64,000 bases of DNA from Burkholderia sp. WP9. Lineage in GTDB: Bacteria; Pseudomonadota; Gammaproteobacteria; Burkholderiales; Burkholderiaceae. The stretch's first letter is position 1. Every line of letters begins with the position of its first letter. Both the position numbers and the translations under genes were made by a program. The notes under the pieces were generated by a model, which did no database searches, was not told the DNA's origin, and saw nothing but the letters and a program-made list of their open reading frames with translations. The stretch is taken from positions 62,001-126,000 of the forward strand of contig NZ_FNTG01000005.1 of assembly GCF_900104795.1 (NCBI RefSeq). Reading direction: 5' to 3'. Shown here piece after piece: positions 1 to 8,886 of this stretch.

Positions 1-2
1 TC

Positions 3-650
3 TCGATCCTCGCGGTGGGCGTGGTGATCTGGGTGGTGCCCGACGCGCCGCGGCCCGTGCACGTGCGCGCGCCGTTCGCCGAGGTGCTCCACAACGTCGA
101 GCTGCTGCGCCTGAACTTCGGTGTGCTCGCGCTGCACGCCACGCACACGGCGCTCTTTCTCGTCGTGCCGCGACTGCTCGTCGATGCTGGTCTGCCGGTC
201 GCGTCGCACTGGAAGATCTACCTGCCGGTCATGGGTCTCGCATTCGTCATGATGGTTCCCGCCATCATCGCGGCGGAGAAACGGGGCAAGATGAAGGCCG
301 TGATCGTTTCTGCGATCGGTTTTATCCTGATCGGCCAGCTGTTGCTCGGCTCGCTCGCGCATACACTCGTGATCGTGTCAGCTGTCCTCTTCGTGTACTT
401 CCTCGGCTTCAACATTCTGGAAGCGTCGCAGCCTTCGCTCGTTTCGAAGCTCGCGCCGGGCAACCGCAAGGGCGCGGCCACGGGCGTCTACAACACCACG
501 CAGTCGATCGGACTAGCGCTCGGCGGCATGATGGGCGGCTGGCTCCTCAAGCACGACGGCGCGAGCACCGTGTTTTACGCCTGCTCAGGCCTCGTCTTGT
601 GGTGGCTTATAATCGCGGCCAATATGAAGGCGCCACCGCGCAAGGTCTAG
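3..650 (+). CDS. MFS transporter, YajR-like, C-terminal part
   Basis: The frame is open to the left edge, so only the C-terminal half (about 215 residues) of an inner-membrane major facilitator protein is present. It shows about six hydrophobic segments. Near the end is a conserved stretch with ILEASQPSLVSKLAPG followed by KGAATGVYNTTQSIG and a glycine-rich GGMMGGWLLK, which resembles the second half of YajR-type drug/metabolite:H+ antiporters. The extra C-terminal cytoplasmic domain of E. coli YajR is missing; the protein ends soon after the last helix. The substrate cannot be told. A ClC gene follows on the same strand after about 100 bases. Confidence 0.8.
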   Translation, partial: SILAVGVVIWVVPDAPRPVHVRAPFAEVLHNVELLRLNFGVLALHATHTALFLVVPRLLVDAGLPVASHWKIYLPVMGLAFVMMVPAIIAAEKRGKMKAVIVSAIGFILIGQLLLGSLAHTLVIVSAVLFVYFLGFNILEASQPSLVSKLAPGNRKGAATGVYNTTQSIGLALGGMMGGWLLKHDGASTVFYACSGLVLWWLIIAANMKAPPRKV

Positions 651-748
651 CTTTCCGGTGCTCGACGTAAACTGCCCAACGCGGCACGAATCGCAAATGT
701 TGCCTCAACTCCGAATAACGCGAATCGACAAAGAAGAGGATACAGATC

Positions 749-2059
749 GTGCGCATCGTTCCGCTGATCGACCGACGAACGCTGCAGCGTGCCCATCGGC
801 TGTGGCTCCATTACGGTGTGTTCTGGCTGGGCGCGATCGCGGTCGGCCTTGTCGCGGTGCTCTACGCGAAGCTGATCGATTTCGGCTACGCGCTGTTTCT
901 GCGCCTTGCGGCTGAGCACTTCTGGTTACCGCTCGTCGCAGCACCCGTCTTAGGCGCCGTGACGGTGTGGCTCACGCGGCGTTTCTTCGATGGCGCGGAA
1001 GGCAGCGGCATTCCGCAGGTGATCGCCATGCTGCATGGACCTGACACACTGGGTCCGCGGCTGCTCACGCTGCGCATCCTCGTCGGCAAGATCTTCGTTT
1101 CGTTTCTTGCCATTCTCGGTGGCTTTACGATTGGACGTGAAGGGCCGACCATTCACGTCGGCGCGGCCCTGATGTTCAGCCTGAGGCACTTCTACCCGCA
1201 ACGCTTTCGCACAATCCGGCCCGGCGTGCTCGAACGAAGGCTCGCGCTTGCGGGCGCAGCCGCAGGACTGTCGGCTGCATTCAATGCGCCGCTCGCGGGG
1301 GTGGTGTTCGCGATCGAGGAGCTCACGCGCAGCTTCGAGCAGCGCACGAGCGGCGTCCTGATCACCGCCATCATTTTTGCCGGCATCGTTTCGCTGGGTA
1401 TTCAGGGAAACTATGTTTACTTCGGCACGATCGAGATTGGCTCGGGACTGCCCAATTGGCTCAGCCTCGCCGTCGTGCTGATCGGCGTAATCGCCGGTGT
1501 ACTGGGGGGCTGCTTCTGCTGGCTCCTGCTGAATACGAGGCGCTGGATGCCCACGGCATTGCTCGAGCTTCGCGGGCGGCGGCCCGTGCTCTTCGGTGCG
1601 CTATGCGGTCTGATCATCGCGGTCGTCGGCGTGCTCGCGCACGGGCACACGTTCGGCAGCGGATATGCCGAGGCGCGCAGCATGCTGGAGGGTAGCGCGC
1701 ATGTAAGCGCTGCGTATCCGCTGCTGAAGATCGTTTCGATGGTGGGTTCGTACTTGCCTGGGGCACCTGGCGGGCTGTTCGCGCCGTCGCTCGCGATCGG
1801 TGCGGGTATCGGCAATACGCTGCATATGGTGTTTTCGCAGATGCAGCTTTCGATGCTGATCGCGCTGGGCATGGTCGGCTACCTCGCGGCGGTCACGCAG
1901 AGTCCAATCACGGCATTCGTGATCGTCATCGAAATGATCAACGGGCATGCGCTCGTCATCTCGTTGATGGCCACCGCGCTGATCTCGAGCCGCGTCTCGC
2001 GGATCTTTGCGCCGCCGCTTTACGAGGCACTCTCGGAGCGCTATCTGCGCGAACCATAA
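749..2059 (+). CDS. ClC-family chloride channel/transporter (ClcB-like)
   Basis: A 436-residue integral membrane protein of the voltage-gated chloride channel family, moving chloride (probably against protons) across the inner membrane. The three ClC signatures are present: GSGIP at residues 85-89, GREGP at 129-133 including the gating glutamate, and GGLFAPS near residue 340. The FAIEEL stretch near 190 keeps the internal acidic pair seen in Cl-/H+ exchangers. The length matches ClcB-type proteins without a CBS domain. The start is GTG with a purine-rich AGAGGA about 8 bases upstream (735-740). Exchanger rather than channel activity is inferred from family knowledge. Confidence 0.9.
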   Translation: MRIVPLIDRRTLQRAHRLWLHYGVFWLGAIAVGLVAVLYAKLIDFGYALFLRLAAEHFWLPLVAAPVLGAVTVWLTRRFFDGAEGSGIPQVIAMLHGPDTLGPRLLTLRILVGKIFVSFLAILGGFTIGREGPTIHVGAALMFSLRHFYPQRFRTIRPGVLERRLALAGAAAGLSAAFNAPLAGVVFAIEELTRSFEQRTSGVLITAIIFAGIVSLGIQGNYVYFGTIEIGSGLPNWLSLAVVLIGVIAGVLGGCFCWLLLNTRRWMPTALLELRGRRPVLFGALCGLIIAVVGVLAHGHTFGSGYAEARSMLEGSAHVSAAYPLLKIVSMVGSYLPGAPGGLFAPSLAIGAGIGNTLHMVFSQMQLSMLIALGMVGYLAAVTQSPITAFVIVIEMINGHALVISLMATALISSRVSRIFAPPLYEALSERYLREP

Positions 2060-2725
2060 GCGGAATCGTCGGTTGCACCCCTTAGCGCGAGAAGCGGAGA
2101 GGAACCCATCTCTAAGATTTTCGAATTCAAGGCCCGCGAGTCTGCTCAGCGCGAGCGATGCCTAGATCCGTCCAGTTTACGATCAAGTGGACAAGGTGCT
2201 GGCTTGCGAACTTTGTGCGCTGATGACCGATGGTATCCGGTAAGCGGCCGATGTGAGGGCATTGGTTCCGATGGCCGCAGAGGGTCGGCAAGAGCCGGAT
2301 GTCCCGCGGATGCCCAGGACGCTTGATTTTCGCAATGCAGCATGTATGGCGAACGTCAACCGCTGAATTCGAATACCTCTAGACCTACGGTCCTCCCCCC
2401 GGACGCTCCACGTCGGCCTGCGCGCGCTACGCACGCTTCGATCCAGCCCGCAGAGAGGACGGACGGAACCGAAACCGTTCGACAAGACTTCTACGGGGCG
2501 GGATCTAGGGCTGAGCCGGCCTGAGGCCGCGGAATCCCCAAGGTGCGCGATAAAAGATTTACGCGCGTGTCCGCAGCACACCCGTAATCAACGCGGTCGC
2601 GTGCTCGCCTGATTGCCCTGCAAACGTTATTGCTCACCAGGGCTTCAGACAGTCTGCAGAACAGGAAATAATCCGGCATCGCCGAAATATCAAGCGGTAT
2701 TGGATATTTCTACGCCGAAGACAGC
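2060..2725. other. Gene-poor stretch between the ClC gene and the transfer module
   Basis: About 670 bases without a convincing gene. Small open frames occur on both strands (for example 2183-2581 on the minus strand), but they have no start context, no recognisable motif and biased composition. It separates ordinary chromosomal-type genes from the conjugation module and may be the edge of an insertion, but no repeat or tRNA was seen. Confidence 0.5.
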
Positions 2726-2759
2726 AATAAAAAAGCCCGCACCTGATTAAGTGCGGGCT
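2726..2759 (-). terminator. Rho-independent terminator of the relaxase gene
   Basis: A perfect 9-bp stem (AGCCCGCAC at 2734-2742 with GTGCGGGCT at 2751-2759) and an 8-base loop. On the minus strand it is followed by a U-rich tract (complement of the A-run at 2729-2734). It lies about 107 bases past the relaxase stop. Confidence 0.85.
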
Positions 2760-2865
2760 ATAAAACAACGTCATTCCGAGGCGGCGAAGGGGCATCGCCC
2801 AAACATGGGGCTGGGTTCAGATCAATTGGTTCATTCAACGTTGGCCGATTATCCAGACAACCAGA

Positions 2866-5709
2866 TTAATCACCGATTTCTGGCCCGCCACGTCCGCGCG
2901 ATGCCGTGCGCTCATGCGGTGGCTTATCTCGCCCGACCGCCTGGCCAGCCGCTTCGCGCAGTTGAGCCTTGAACTCGTTGCGCCGTTCCTGACGTTCTTC
3001 TGGCGTCAGGTCGGCGAAACGCCGGGATGCGGTGGCTGGCGTCGGCGATTGCGGGTGTCCGGCAGCTGCCGCGTCGATGCCGGCGCGTTGCGCCCGGGCC
3101 TGCGCTACTTCGTTGACAAGCGCTGCCGCCCGCTCGGCGCCGCTGAGTTCAACGAGCGCGCGCCAGGCGCGGTCATCCCGCTCAACTACATACCGGATCT
3201 CGCGACGCATCGCCGGATCGAGCCGGTCCAGTCCGACGCCCGCCCGCCTGAGGGCCGCGCGGTCCTTTGCGGGCACCGGCTTGCCTGCCCGGTTTGCGGC
3301 CGCCGCAGCGGAGAGGGCATCGGCATACTGCTCGACTGTACGATCGAGGGTCTTTTCGGCCCGTTGCGGCCGGGGTGCATTCGAGAAGTCGACACGGCGC
3401 CGGTTCAGCGTGTGCCGGTAGCCCAGTTCCGGCCGGCGATCACGCTCCGGCTGCAGCTCATGTTGCGCGCTGAACGATTTTTCGTCGGCACGCGACAGGC
3501 TGCGCATCAGCGCTGCGCCGTCCGCGAACTCGTCCCGGCCGGCCGCCATAATCAGATTTTCCCTGTGCCGGGTCATCGCGACGTAGGCTAGCTCGGCATG
3601 CATGCTCTTCGTCGCCAGCACATATGCGCGATCGACTGTCACACCCTGGCTCTTGTGGACCGTGAGCGCGTAGCCGTGATCGAAGTGGCCGTACTGCGCC
3701 GTATCGACCGCGAGCTGTCGGCCATCATCGAGCCGCACGTGCAGGACGGCGCCGGGCGCTTTCCTGTCAGGCATTTCGATCTGTTCGACCGTGCCCAGCG
3801 TCCCGTTCTTGACCTGCATCACGTATTCGTTCTGCAGGAACATGATCCGCTCGCCGGCGGCGATCGCGATGTGTCGGTTCTCGGTCCGCACGGTCTGTTC
3901 GGCGCCCAGTTCGCCGGCAGCCCGCCGCAATTCGCGCACGCGCGCATTCAGCGCGCAGCGCTCTTCGTTGGTGTGAGTCAGTAGCAGCTGGGTCTTGCCG
4001 GGACTGGCCCGGCGATCATCCTGCCACTGCGCAATCAGCCGTTCGCGCGCGTTGGCGACGGTCGAATACAGTTGTACGCCACCGCGCTCCGCATACGCGG
4101 ACACGGCGGTTGGTACATCGTGCCGGGCCAGCGCCGACGTTGCGTCGCGCTGCCAGGCCTCGTCCTGCCGCCTGATCTCGGTCAGGCTTTCGAGCCGGTT
4201 TGAGGCCGCCGCCTCACGCGACACGGCGCGGAAAGCATCGCCAGCGGCGACCGCATGCAGCTGCCACGCATCGCCCACCAGGCGTACGCGCGCCCCGGCC
4301 ACCTGCGCATGGTCGAGCAGTTTTTCCATCTGCCGCGATCCAACCATTCCGGCCTCGTCGATTACCAGAACCGTTTTCGCGTCCAGGGTTTCCGCACCGC
4401 GCTCGATGCCCGAAAGCAGACTGTGCAGCGTCCGGCTCGCGATGCCGGCGTCGCGCTGCATGTCGTCGGCCGTCTTGCCCTGCAGGGCCGCGCCCATCAC
4501 GCGCAGTCCGTCCGCCTCGAGCGCTTCGCGTGCTGCGGCGAGCACATAGCTTTTGCCGGTACCCGCAGCACCATTCACGACCACCAGCTGGCCGCCGCCC
4601 GCGAGCGCGACAAAAGCCGCATCCTGTCCCGCATTGAACTTCCGGGTTGCGCGTAGCATTTCGCGCACCGCGGCGTCTCCAGTTGCAGCGTCGCCGGCGC
4701 GACCCATTGAGCGAGCACGATCGACCAGGCGCACCTCAATCGCACGCAGATCCGCCGACGTGAACCATTCGCCATTGCGACCGGAATCCTTCAGCGCGAG
4801 AAGTTCCTTCGAATTCATCAGCCGCGCGTACACCTGCCGGAACTGTTCGGCACCGTCGGTATTGCGAAAGACGAACTGCTCGACGTCGCGACGTGAGAAG
4901 GTGGATTGATTGATCGTCAGCGCGGCGACACCGATCGCCGGATTGATGAGCAGCCGCTGCCCATTGCGGTACGCGCGCTGGCGATTCTCTTCGAGCAATC
5001 CGGCCATCACGCCACGCTCGCCCGCGTAGCGCGCGACGCCCACTTTCACGGACGGCTCCAGGTCGATACCCAGCGTCCGGTAGCTGCGATGGTCGATGCG
5101 AGCCTCGATGCCGGCCCGTGCCATGAAGTGATTGGCCGTGACGGCCCATTCTTCCCGCACATCACGGACGAACTGCCGGCTGCTCAGATAGCGGTCTTTT
5201 CCGGCACCGCCTTTTTCCGGTTCCTGCGCATTCCTGCGCCTGAAATATTGCCCTGGATCGCGTGCGATGCCGTCGTTCACCCGTTCGGTGAACATGATGT
5301 GCGCGTGCGGCTGTTCCAGCCCGTCACTTGCGGCCGGATTGTGGATCGCCCAGGTGTACGCGTGCCGCTGGCCGAGCGTGTGTTCAACGAACTCGCGCAC
5401 GAGCGCGACGCGCTGTTCATCGTCCAGTTCGCGCGGAATCGAAACCTCGATCTCCGTGTACGGCCGCCCGTTTGCACGCTCGTAGGTGTCCGCTGCCTGC
5501 CAGAAAATGCTCGCGTCGTGTGCGGCCCACGCTGGCATGTTGCCGCTCTCGGTCATCTTCAGGTCGCCGCGTTCCTCGTACTTTCCACCGCGAGAAATGT
5601 AGGCGTAGTGATCCTCCCGCGCAATGTACTTGGCGTGTTCCCCTGCGGCAGCCTTCCGGCCTGCTTTCACGCTCAGATGGTACGTTGGCATTGGCGGTCG
5701 GGCTTTCAT
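2866..5709 (-). CDS. traA: Conjugative relaxase/helicase, MobQ (TraA-type)
   Basis: A 947-residue two-domain relaxase that would nick oriT, stay bound to the transferred strand and unwind it. The N-terminal MobA/MobL domain (about residues 1-215) begins with PTYHLSVK and carries the metal-binding HAHIMF motif at 135-140. A RecD-like superfamily I helicase follows, with Walker A AAGTGKS near 381-387, a VLVIDEAGMVGS Walker B region and, further on, TVHKSQG and AYVAMTRHRE. The architecture matches Ti-plasmid TraA. A second ATG six codons in (5691) is an alternative start. A divergent TraD-like gene and an RSF1010-like oriT candidate lie directly upstream, and a terminator lies downstream. It appears intact. 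Confidence 0.92.
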   Translation of the reverse strand: MKARPPMPTYHLSVKAGRKAAAGEHAKYIAREDHYAYISRGGKYEERGDLKMTESGNMPAWAAHDASIFWQAADTYERANGRPYTEIEVSIPRELDDEQRVALVREFVEHTLGQRHAYTWAIHNPAASDGLEQPHAHIMFTERVNDGIARDPGQYFRRRNAQEPEKGGAGKDRYLSSRQFVRDVREEWAVTANHFMARAGIEARIDHRSYRTLGIDLEPSVKVGVARYAGERGVMAGLLEENRQRAYRNGQRLLINPAIGVAALTINQSTFSRRDVEQFVFRNTDGAEQFRQVYARLMNSKELLALKDSGRNGEWFTSADLRAIEVRLVDRARSMGRAGDAATGDAAVREMLRATRKFNAGQDAAFVALAGGGQLVVVNGAAGTGKSYVLAAAREALEADGLRVMGAALQGKTADDMQRDAGIASRTLHSLLSGIERGAETLDAKTVLVIDEAGMVGSRQMEKLLDHAQVAGARVRLVGDAWQLHAVAAGDAFRAVSREAAASNRLESLTEIRRQDEAWQRDATSALARHDVPTAVSAYAERGGVQLYSTVANARERLIAQWQDDRRASPGKTQLLLTHTNEERCALNARVRELRRAAGELGAEQTVRTENRHIAIAAGERIMFLQNEYVMQVKNGTLGTVEQIEMPDRKAPGAVLHVRLDDGRQLAVDTAQYGHFDHGYALTVHKSQGVTVDRAYVLATKSMHAELAYVAMTRHRENLIMAAGRDEFADGAALMRSLSRADEKSFSAQHELQPERDRRPELGYRHTLNRRRVDFSNAPRPQRAEKTLDRTVEQYADALSAAAAANRAGKPVPAKDRAALRRAGVGLDRLDPAMRREIRYVVERDDRAWRALVELSGAERAAALVNEVAQARAQRAGIDAAAAGHPQSPTPATASRRFADLTPEERQERRNEFKAQLREAAGQAVGRDKPPHERTASRGRGGPEIGD

Positions 5710-5722
5710 CTTATCATAAGCT

Positions 5723-5760
5723 GTTTCTATGCTAGCATAGAAACGCGGAAGCGCGCCCTG
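5723..5760. other. oriT: Candidate oriT of RSF1010/R1162 (MobQ) type
   Basis: A perfect 22-bp palindrome (arms GTTTCTATGCT, 5723-5744) is followed directly by GCGGAAGCGCGCCCTG (5745-5760). The remembered R1162/RSF1010 oriT has the same plan: an inverted repeat with GTTTCT...AGAAAC arms, then CGGTAAATGCGCCCT containing the nick. Both the arm sequence and the GCGCCCT core match. It sits between the divergent relaxase and TraD-like genes, where oriT is usually found. The nick position is inferred by analogy only. The palindrome could also serve as an operator for the relaxase gene. Confidence 0.75.
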
Positions 5761-5910
5761 ACTCGCTTTGCTCGCCAGATACTGCCGGGTCGCGCCTCCC
5801 TACTAGCTCGCTTTTGTGATTTTCATAATCCGGAATGGCTTGCAGGAAAGGGGCTGAATGGTCGGTCTGCGCTGTCGCTCGATGCAACGTGAATTTGATC
5901 CAGGAGAAAA

Positions 5911-6396
5911 ATGATGGCAAAGGCCGAATGGCTCACGGAACACGTCCAGTACATCAAGGGTTTGAAGTCGCCCACCGCCACCCAATCGTTGCTGGTCGAA
6001 CTGGCCGCGATTCCGAATCCGACCGCGCAGGAGTCCCGCCAGTTAGACAAGCTGGTCAGGCTTGAAAAGATTAACCAGAAGGCCGACGCGATGAAGGCCG
6101 AAGCGGCCCGCATGCTGAGCGCGCGGCGCGAGGATCAACGCAAGGCCCGTACGCGCGAACTGATCGAACTCGGCGGCATCGTCTCGATGGTTGATTTTCC
6201 GGTGGATCGCGGCACGCTGACCGGTGCGCTGCTATGGGCGCTCGATCAGTTCAGGACGGACGACGATTTGCAGCACACGCTCAAGAAACGTGGTGATGCT
6301 TTCATCGCTGAGCGCGAAAATGAGAAAAAGGTGGAGTCGCAGGCCAGCGCGGAGGTAGCTGCTAAAGCGGCTGCGGAGGAGAAAGTCCCCGCATAA
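5911..6396 (+). CDS. TraD-like conjugal transfer accessory protein
   Basis: A 161-residue, charged, largely helical protein. The middle segment RKARTRELIELGGIVSMVDF followed by TLTGALLWAL resembles the small TraD family (PF06412) found divergently beside TraA relaxases, thought to help relaxosome assembly at oriT. It is unrelated to the large F-plasmid TraD coupling protein. The last 40 residues are rich in Ala, Glu and Lys and probably form a coiled coil. AGGAG at 5902-5906 precedes two tandem ATGs (5911 and 5914). The oriT candidate lies 150 bases upstream. Confidence 0.8.
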   Translation: MMAKAEWLTEHVQYIKGLKSPTATQSLLVELAAIPNPTAQESRQLDKLVRLEKINQKADAMKAEAARMLSARREDQRKARTRELIELGGIVSMVDFPVDRGTLTGALLWALDQFRTDDDLQHTLKKRGDAFIAERENEKKVESQASAEVAAKAAAEEKVPA

Positions 6397-6496
6397 CACA
6401 CTGTGCCCAGCCGGATCGCCCCTCGCTGCGCTCCGGGTCGGCGCTCTCCCCGCACCTGTGGGCGCGGCGAGGTCCTTGTCGATGCGTGCGGCTCGC

Positions 6497-6520
6497 TCCG
6501 GGCGCGCAGGCGCGCGCGAT
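6497..6520 (+). repeat. 24-bp GC-rich repeat, copy 1
   Basis: A 24-base sequence beginning TCCGGGCGCGCAGG and ending in GCGAT, in the 280-base gap downstream of the TraD-like gene. The same 24 bases occur inverted at 10671-10694, so the two copies bracket the ParB/KlcA/small-gene block. Confidence 0.7.
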
Positions 6521-6552
6521 ATGGCAGCGGTCTGCGTGGCTTCGGGCTTGCT

Positions 6553-6587
6553 GAAAAAGAAAAAGCGCGTCGTGGGGAACGACGCGC
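6553..6587 (-). terminator. Terminator of the ParB-like gene
   Basis: A perfect 9-bp stem GCGCGTCGT (6565-6573) with ACGACGCGC (6579-6587) and a 5-base loop. On the minus strand a U-rich tract follows (complement of the A-rich 6553-6564). It lies about 90 bases past the ParB-like stop. Confidence 0.8.
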
Positions 6588-6676
6588 CGCAGGCATAGAA
6601 AGGGATTCTGGAAAACGGGCCGGGGATCGGTCAGCGCCCCGGAACAGCTTCGTTCGGGGCGCTGTACTCGGCTCGC

Positions 6677-8662
6677 TTAGGCGGCTTCTTCCTCCTCCTT
6701 GTCTTCGTCGTCATCCCATACGACCGGCGTTTCCCGGCTCACCAGCACCTCGGGCAACCAGCGTGCATCGGCCAGCAACCGTTCTGCCGTCTCTGCCGCT
6801 GCGTCTTTCTTCAATTTCTCCAGTGGTGCCGCCGCTTCGGGGGAGAGCGCTTGCGCTACCACGTCAACGATACGTGCTTTCGAAACGTGGTTCAGATAGC
6901 TCGTTCGCGTCGGCGTCCAGTACTGCGTCATATCGACGTTCAGCAGATTCATCAACACGTTCACCGGGTGTGCGCCATCCGATTCGCTTACGCCGTTGAC
7001 GGTCGCGGCCACGCAGAAGGCAAACAGGTTGCTCAGCACGTCTTCGCTCTGCGTCATGAGCCAGGGCAGCACATCACTGAAACGCTTCGGCAGCAGCGCG
7101 GCCCACTTTTCGCGCTCGGCCGAAATCTCTTTCCATGCCGCGCTGGCTTCCATGTCGTCCGCTGTCTGCAACAGGCGGTTGTGTGAGCACGTGGCCCGCA
7201 CGTCGGCGGCATGCTGGTCGTAGACGCAGACATAGCGGTCATCGAACACAACCGGGATCAGGCGGTGCATCAATACCGCCAGTGCGGCTACCGGGTTCCG
7301 TGCAAGTTCGATCTGGACGGCGGCGGTGCGGTGTGCCGTCAATCGCTTGCTGAGGTCTTTACCGTGCAGCGGCTTTTCTGCTGGCGCTGGCAGTTCGTCA
7401 GCACCCGTCACACCTTCGCGATTCACGCTGGCCCGGTCCTCGGGTTTGACCAGTCCGCGCTCGATCGCGGCCTTGCCGTCATGGTCGAGGGTCACGAACG
7501 CGCCGGCCCGTGCCTTCTGGTCGTCGCTCCAGATTTCGAGACGTTCCGCGAAGTCATCCAGCGCTTGGGAAGCTGCGTTGGCTGCGACTTCCAGTGCGTC
7601 GCGGCGGGCGTCGTCGCCGGATTCGTCCTCGGCGTCGTAGTACGCGTTCAGTTCCGCTGCAGCCTGTTCGCTCGCTTTCGTCAGCGCGCGAAGCTCGGTC
7701 TTTTCCTTCTTCGTGTACTCGCGCGACCCCGACGGCAATCGGCCAAAGCGGGCCATTTCGGAAAAGTCACGGCGCACACGTGTTTCGACCCAACTCCAGC
7801 CGTCAGCGCTCAAGGCCTGCGCGAGACAAACCAGCTTTTCCGCGACCAGACGATGCAGCAGTTCGGCATCGGTCACATACCCGGCGTTGTGCTCGTCGCT
7901 GAACAGGTCGCCGCGAACGTGGCCGCCTGCCACCTCATACGCGTCGAGCGTGACGAATGCAACCAGGTTGCTGTCGGCCACATCGATCTCGCTGTCCGTG
8001 ATCGCGTCGCGCAGCTGCGCGGGATTGCGTTGCCACGCCTGGGCGGCGTTAAACCACAGGCGTTCCTGCAATTCGTGGTCGTCCGTTAGCGCAAGCGTGC
8101 GGATCTGTTCCAGCGTCATGCCGTCATCGCGGAAGACGTCGATCAGGCGGGGCGACACGTTCGCAAGCTTCAGGTGTCGTTGCACCTGAATTTCCGACAG
8201 CGAGAACAACGCGGCAATGAAGGTCACCGTGCGGCCTTCATTGACCAGCAGGCGGAATGCCTCGCAGGCGTCCGCCGGGTGCATCGGCTCATGCTGGTTT
8301 TCGATCAGCGATACGGCGACGGCATCGGCCTCGCTCACGATCTTGACTGGGACAGGGTAGCTGTCATCGATCCGGCCAGTCGTGCGCAGTAGTTCCAGTG
8401 CGAGCAGGCGGCGCTGCCCCGCGCATACGCCCAGCTTGCGCTGTTTGCCACGCGATTTCATTTCATGGGTGACGAGGTTTTGCATGACGCCTGCCGCAGC
8501 GATGTTCCCGGCCAGTGTCTCGATGCCGGTAGGCGCTTTGCGGCGCACGTTGTGCGGTGACTTGCACAGCAGTGCGAGCGGGACGTATTCGATCTGGGTG
8601 TCGTTGCCGAAACTGCCTTCGGGAACGGTTTCGGTTGTACGGTTTTCAACGATTTGATCCAC
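6677..8662 (-). CDS. Large ParB/RepB/Spo0J-family plasmid protein
   Basis: A 661-residue protein with a ParB N-terminal nuclease-like fold: residues about 25-120 include NVRRKAP, then LGVCAGQRRLLAL and SLIENQHEPMHPADACEAF. A KorB/ParB helix-turn-helix follows around 140-190 (FSLSEIQVQRHLKLANVSPRL). A long Ala/Glu-rich region and a conserved C-terminal half come after, ending in a very acidic tail (WDDDEDKEEEE). It is about twice the size of a classical ParB and belongs to the long plasmid/ICE-borne group, whose role (partition, regulation or other) is unsettled. No ParA partner is visible. GTG start; leader, RBS and even the GTG are identical to those of the divergent KlcA gene. Confidence 0.85.
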   Translation of the reverse strand: MDQIVENRTTETVPEGSFGNDTQIEYVPLALLCKSPHNVRRKAPTGIETLAGNIAAAGVMQNLVTHEMKSRGKQRKLGVCAGQRRLLALELLRTTGRIDDSYPVPVKIVSEADAVAVSLIENQHEPMHPADACEAFRLLVNEGRTVTFIAALFSLSEIQVQRHLKLANVSPRLIDVFRDDGMTLEQIRTLALTDDHELQERLWFNAAQAWQRNPAQLRDAITDSEIDVADSNLVAFVTLDAYEVAGGHVRGDLFSDEHNAGYVTDAELLHRLVAEKLVCLAQALSADGWSWVETRVRRDFSEMARFGRLPSGSREYTKKEKTELRALTKASEQAAAELNAYYDAEDESGDDARRDALEVAANAASQALDDFAERLEIWSDDQKARAGAFVTLDHDGKAAIERGLVKPEDRASVNREGVTGADELPAPAEKPLHGKDLSKRLTAHRTAAVQIELARNPVAALAVLMHRLIPVVFDDRYVCVYDQHAADVRATCSHNRLLQTADDMEASAAWKEISAEREKWAALLPKRFSDVLPWLMTQSEDVLSNLFAFCVAATVNGVSESDGAHPVNVLMNLLNVDMTQYWTPTRTSYLNHVSKARIVDVVAQALSPEAAAPLEKLKKDAAAETAERLLADARWLPEVLVSRETPVVWDDDEDKEEEEAA

Positions 8663-8702
8663 GGTTATCTCCGGTTATGGCCATCGCACCACGCGAGGCA
8701 CA
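8660..8702 (+). repeat. 43-bp inverted repeat, left arm (ParB-like leader)
   Basis: Perfect inverted copy of 8844-8886. It covers the GTG start codon, the GGAG ribosome binding site and the whole leader up to the promoter of the ParB-like gene. Confidence 0.95.
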
Positions 8703-8843
8703 TAACCATTATAAGGACATAATGACCTAAGTAAAGAATTTATCGATGGGCGTCATTTGAAATTATTAATTGAATAATAAAACTGATTTAAATTGAAAAT
8801 CAAAATATCCTATTGTTAGGACAAAATGTCACTATAATTGAGT
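8703..8843. promoter_or_regulatory. AT-rich divergent promoter region with paired operator-like motifs
   Basis: 141 AT-rich bases between the two 43-bp arms. Leftward promoter: TATAAT (complement of 8708-8713) and TTTACT (complement of 8730-8735), spacer 16. Rightward promoter: TATAAT at 8833-8838 with a weak -35 near 8811-8816. Each spacer holds the same near-palindromic motif, GGACATAATGACC at 8715-8727 and GGACAAAATGTC at 8819-8830, placed where a bound repressor would block polymerase. A second inverted element, TCCTA...TAGGA, overlaps the rightward copy. Confidence 0.75.
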
Positions 8844-8886
8844 TGTGCCTCGCGTGGTGCGATGGCCATAACCGGAGATAACCGTG
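8844..8886 (-). repeat. 43-bp inverted repeat, right arm (KlcA leader)
   Basis: Perfect inverted copy of 8660-8702, ending on the GTG start codon of the antirestriction gene and including its ribosome binding site. Confidence 0.95.

Noticed and set aside
2183..2581. Minus-strand 132-codon frame
   Set aside because: No RBS, no recognisable motif, Ser/Arg-rich composition typical of shadow frames in GC-rich DNA.
4906..5892. 328-codon plus-strand frame
   Set aside because: Antisense to the relaxase N-terminal domain; no family pattern.
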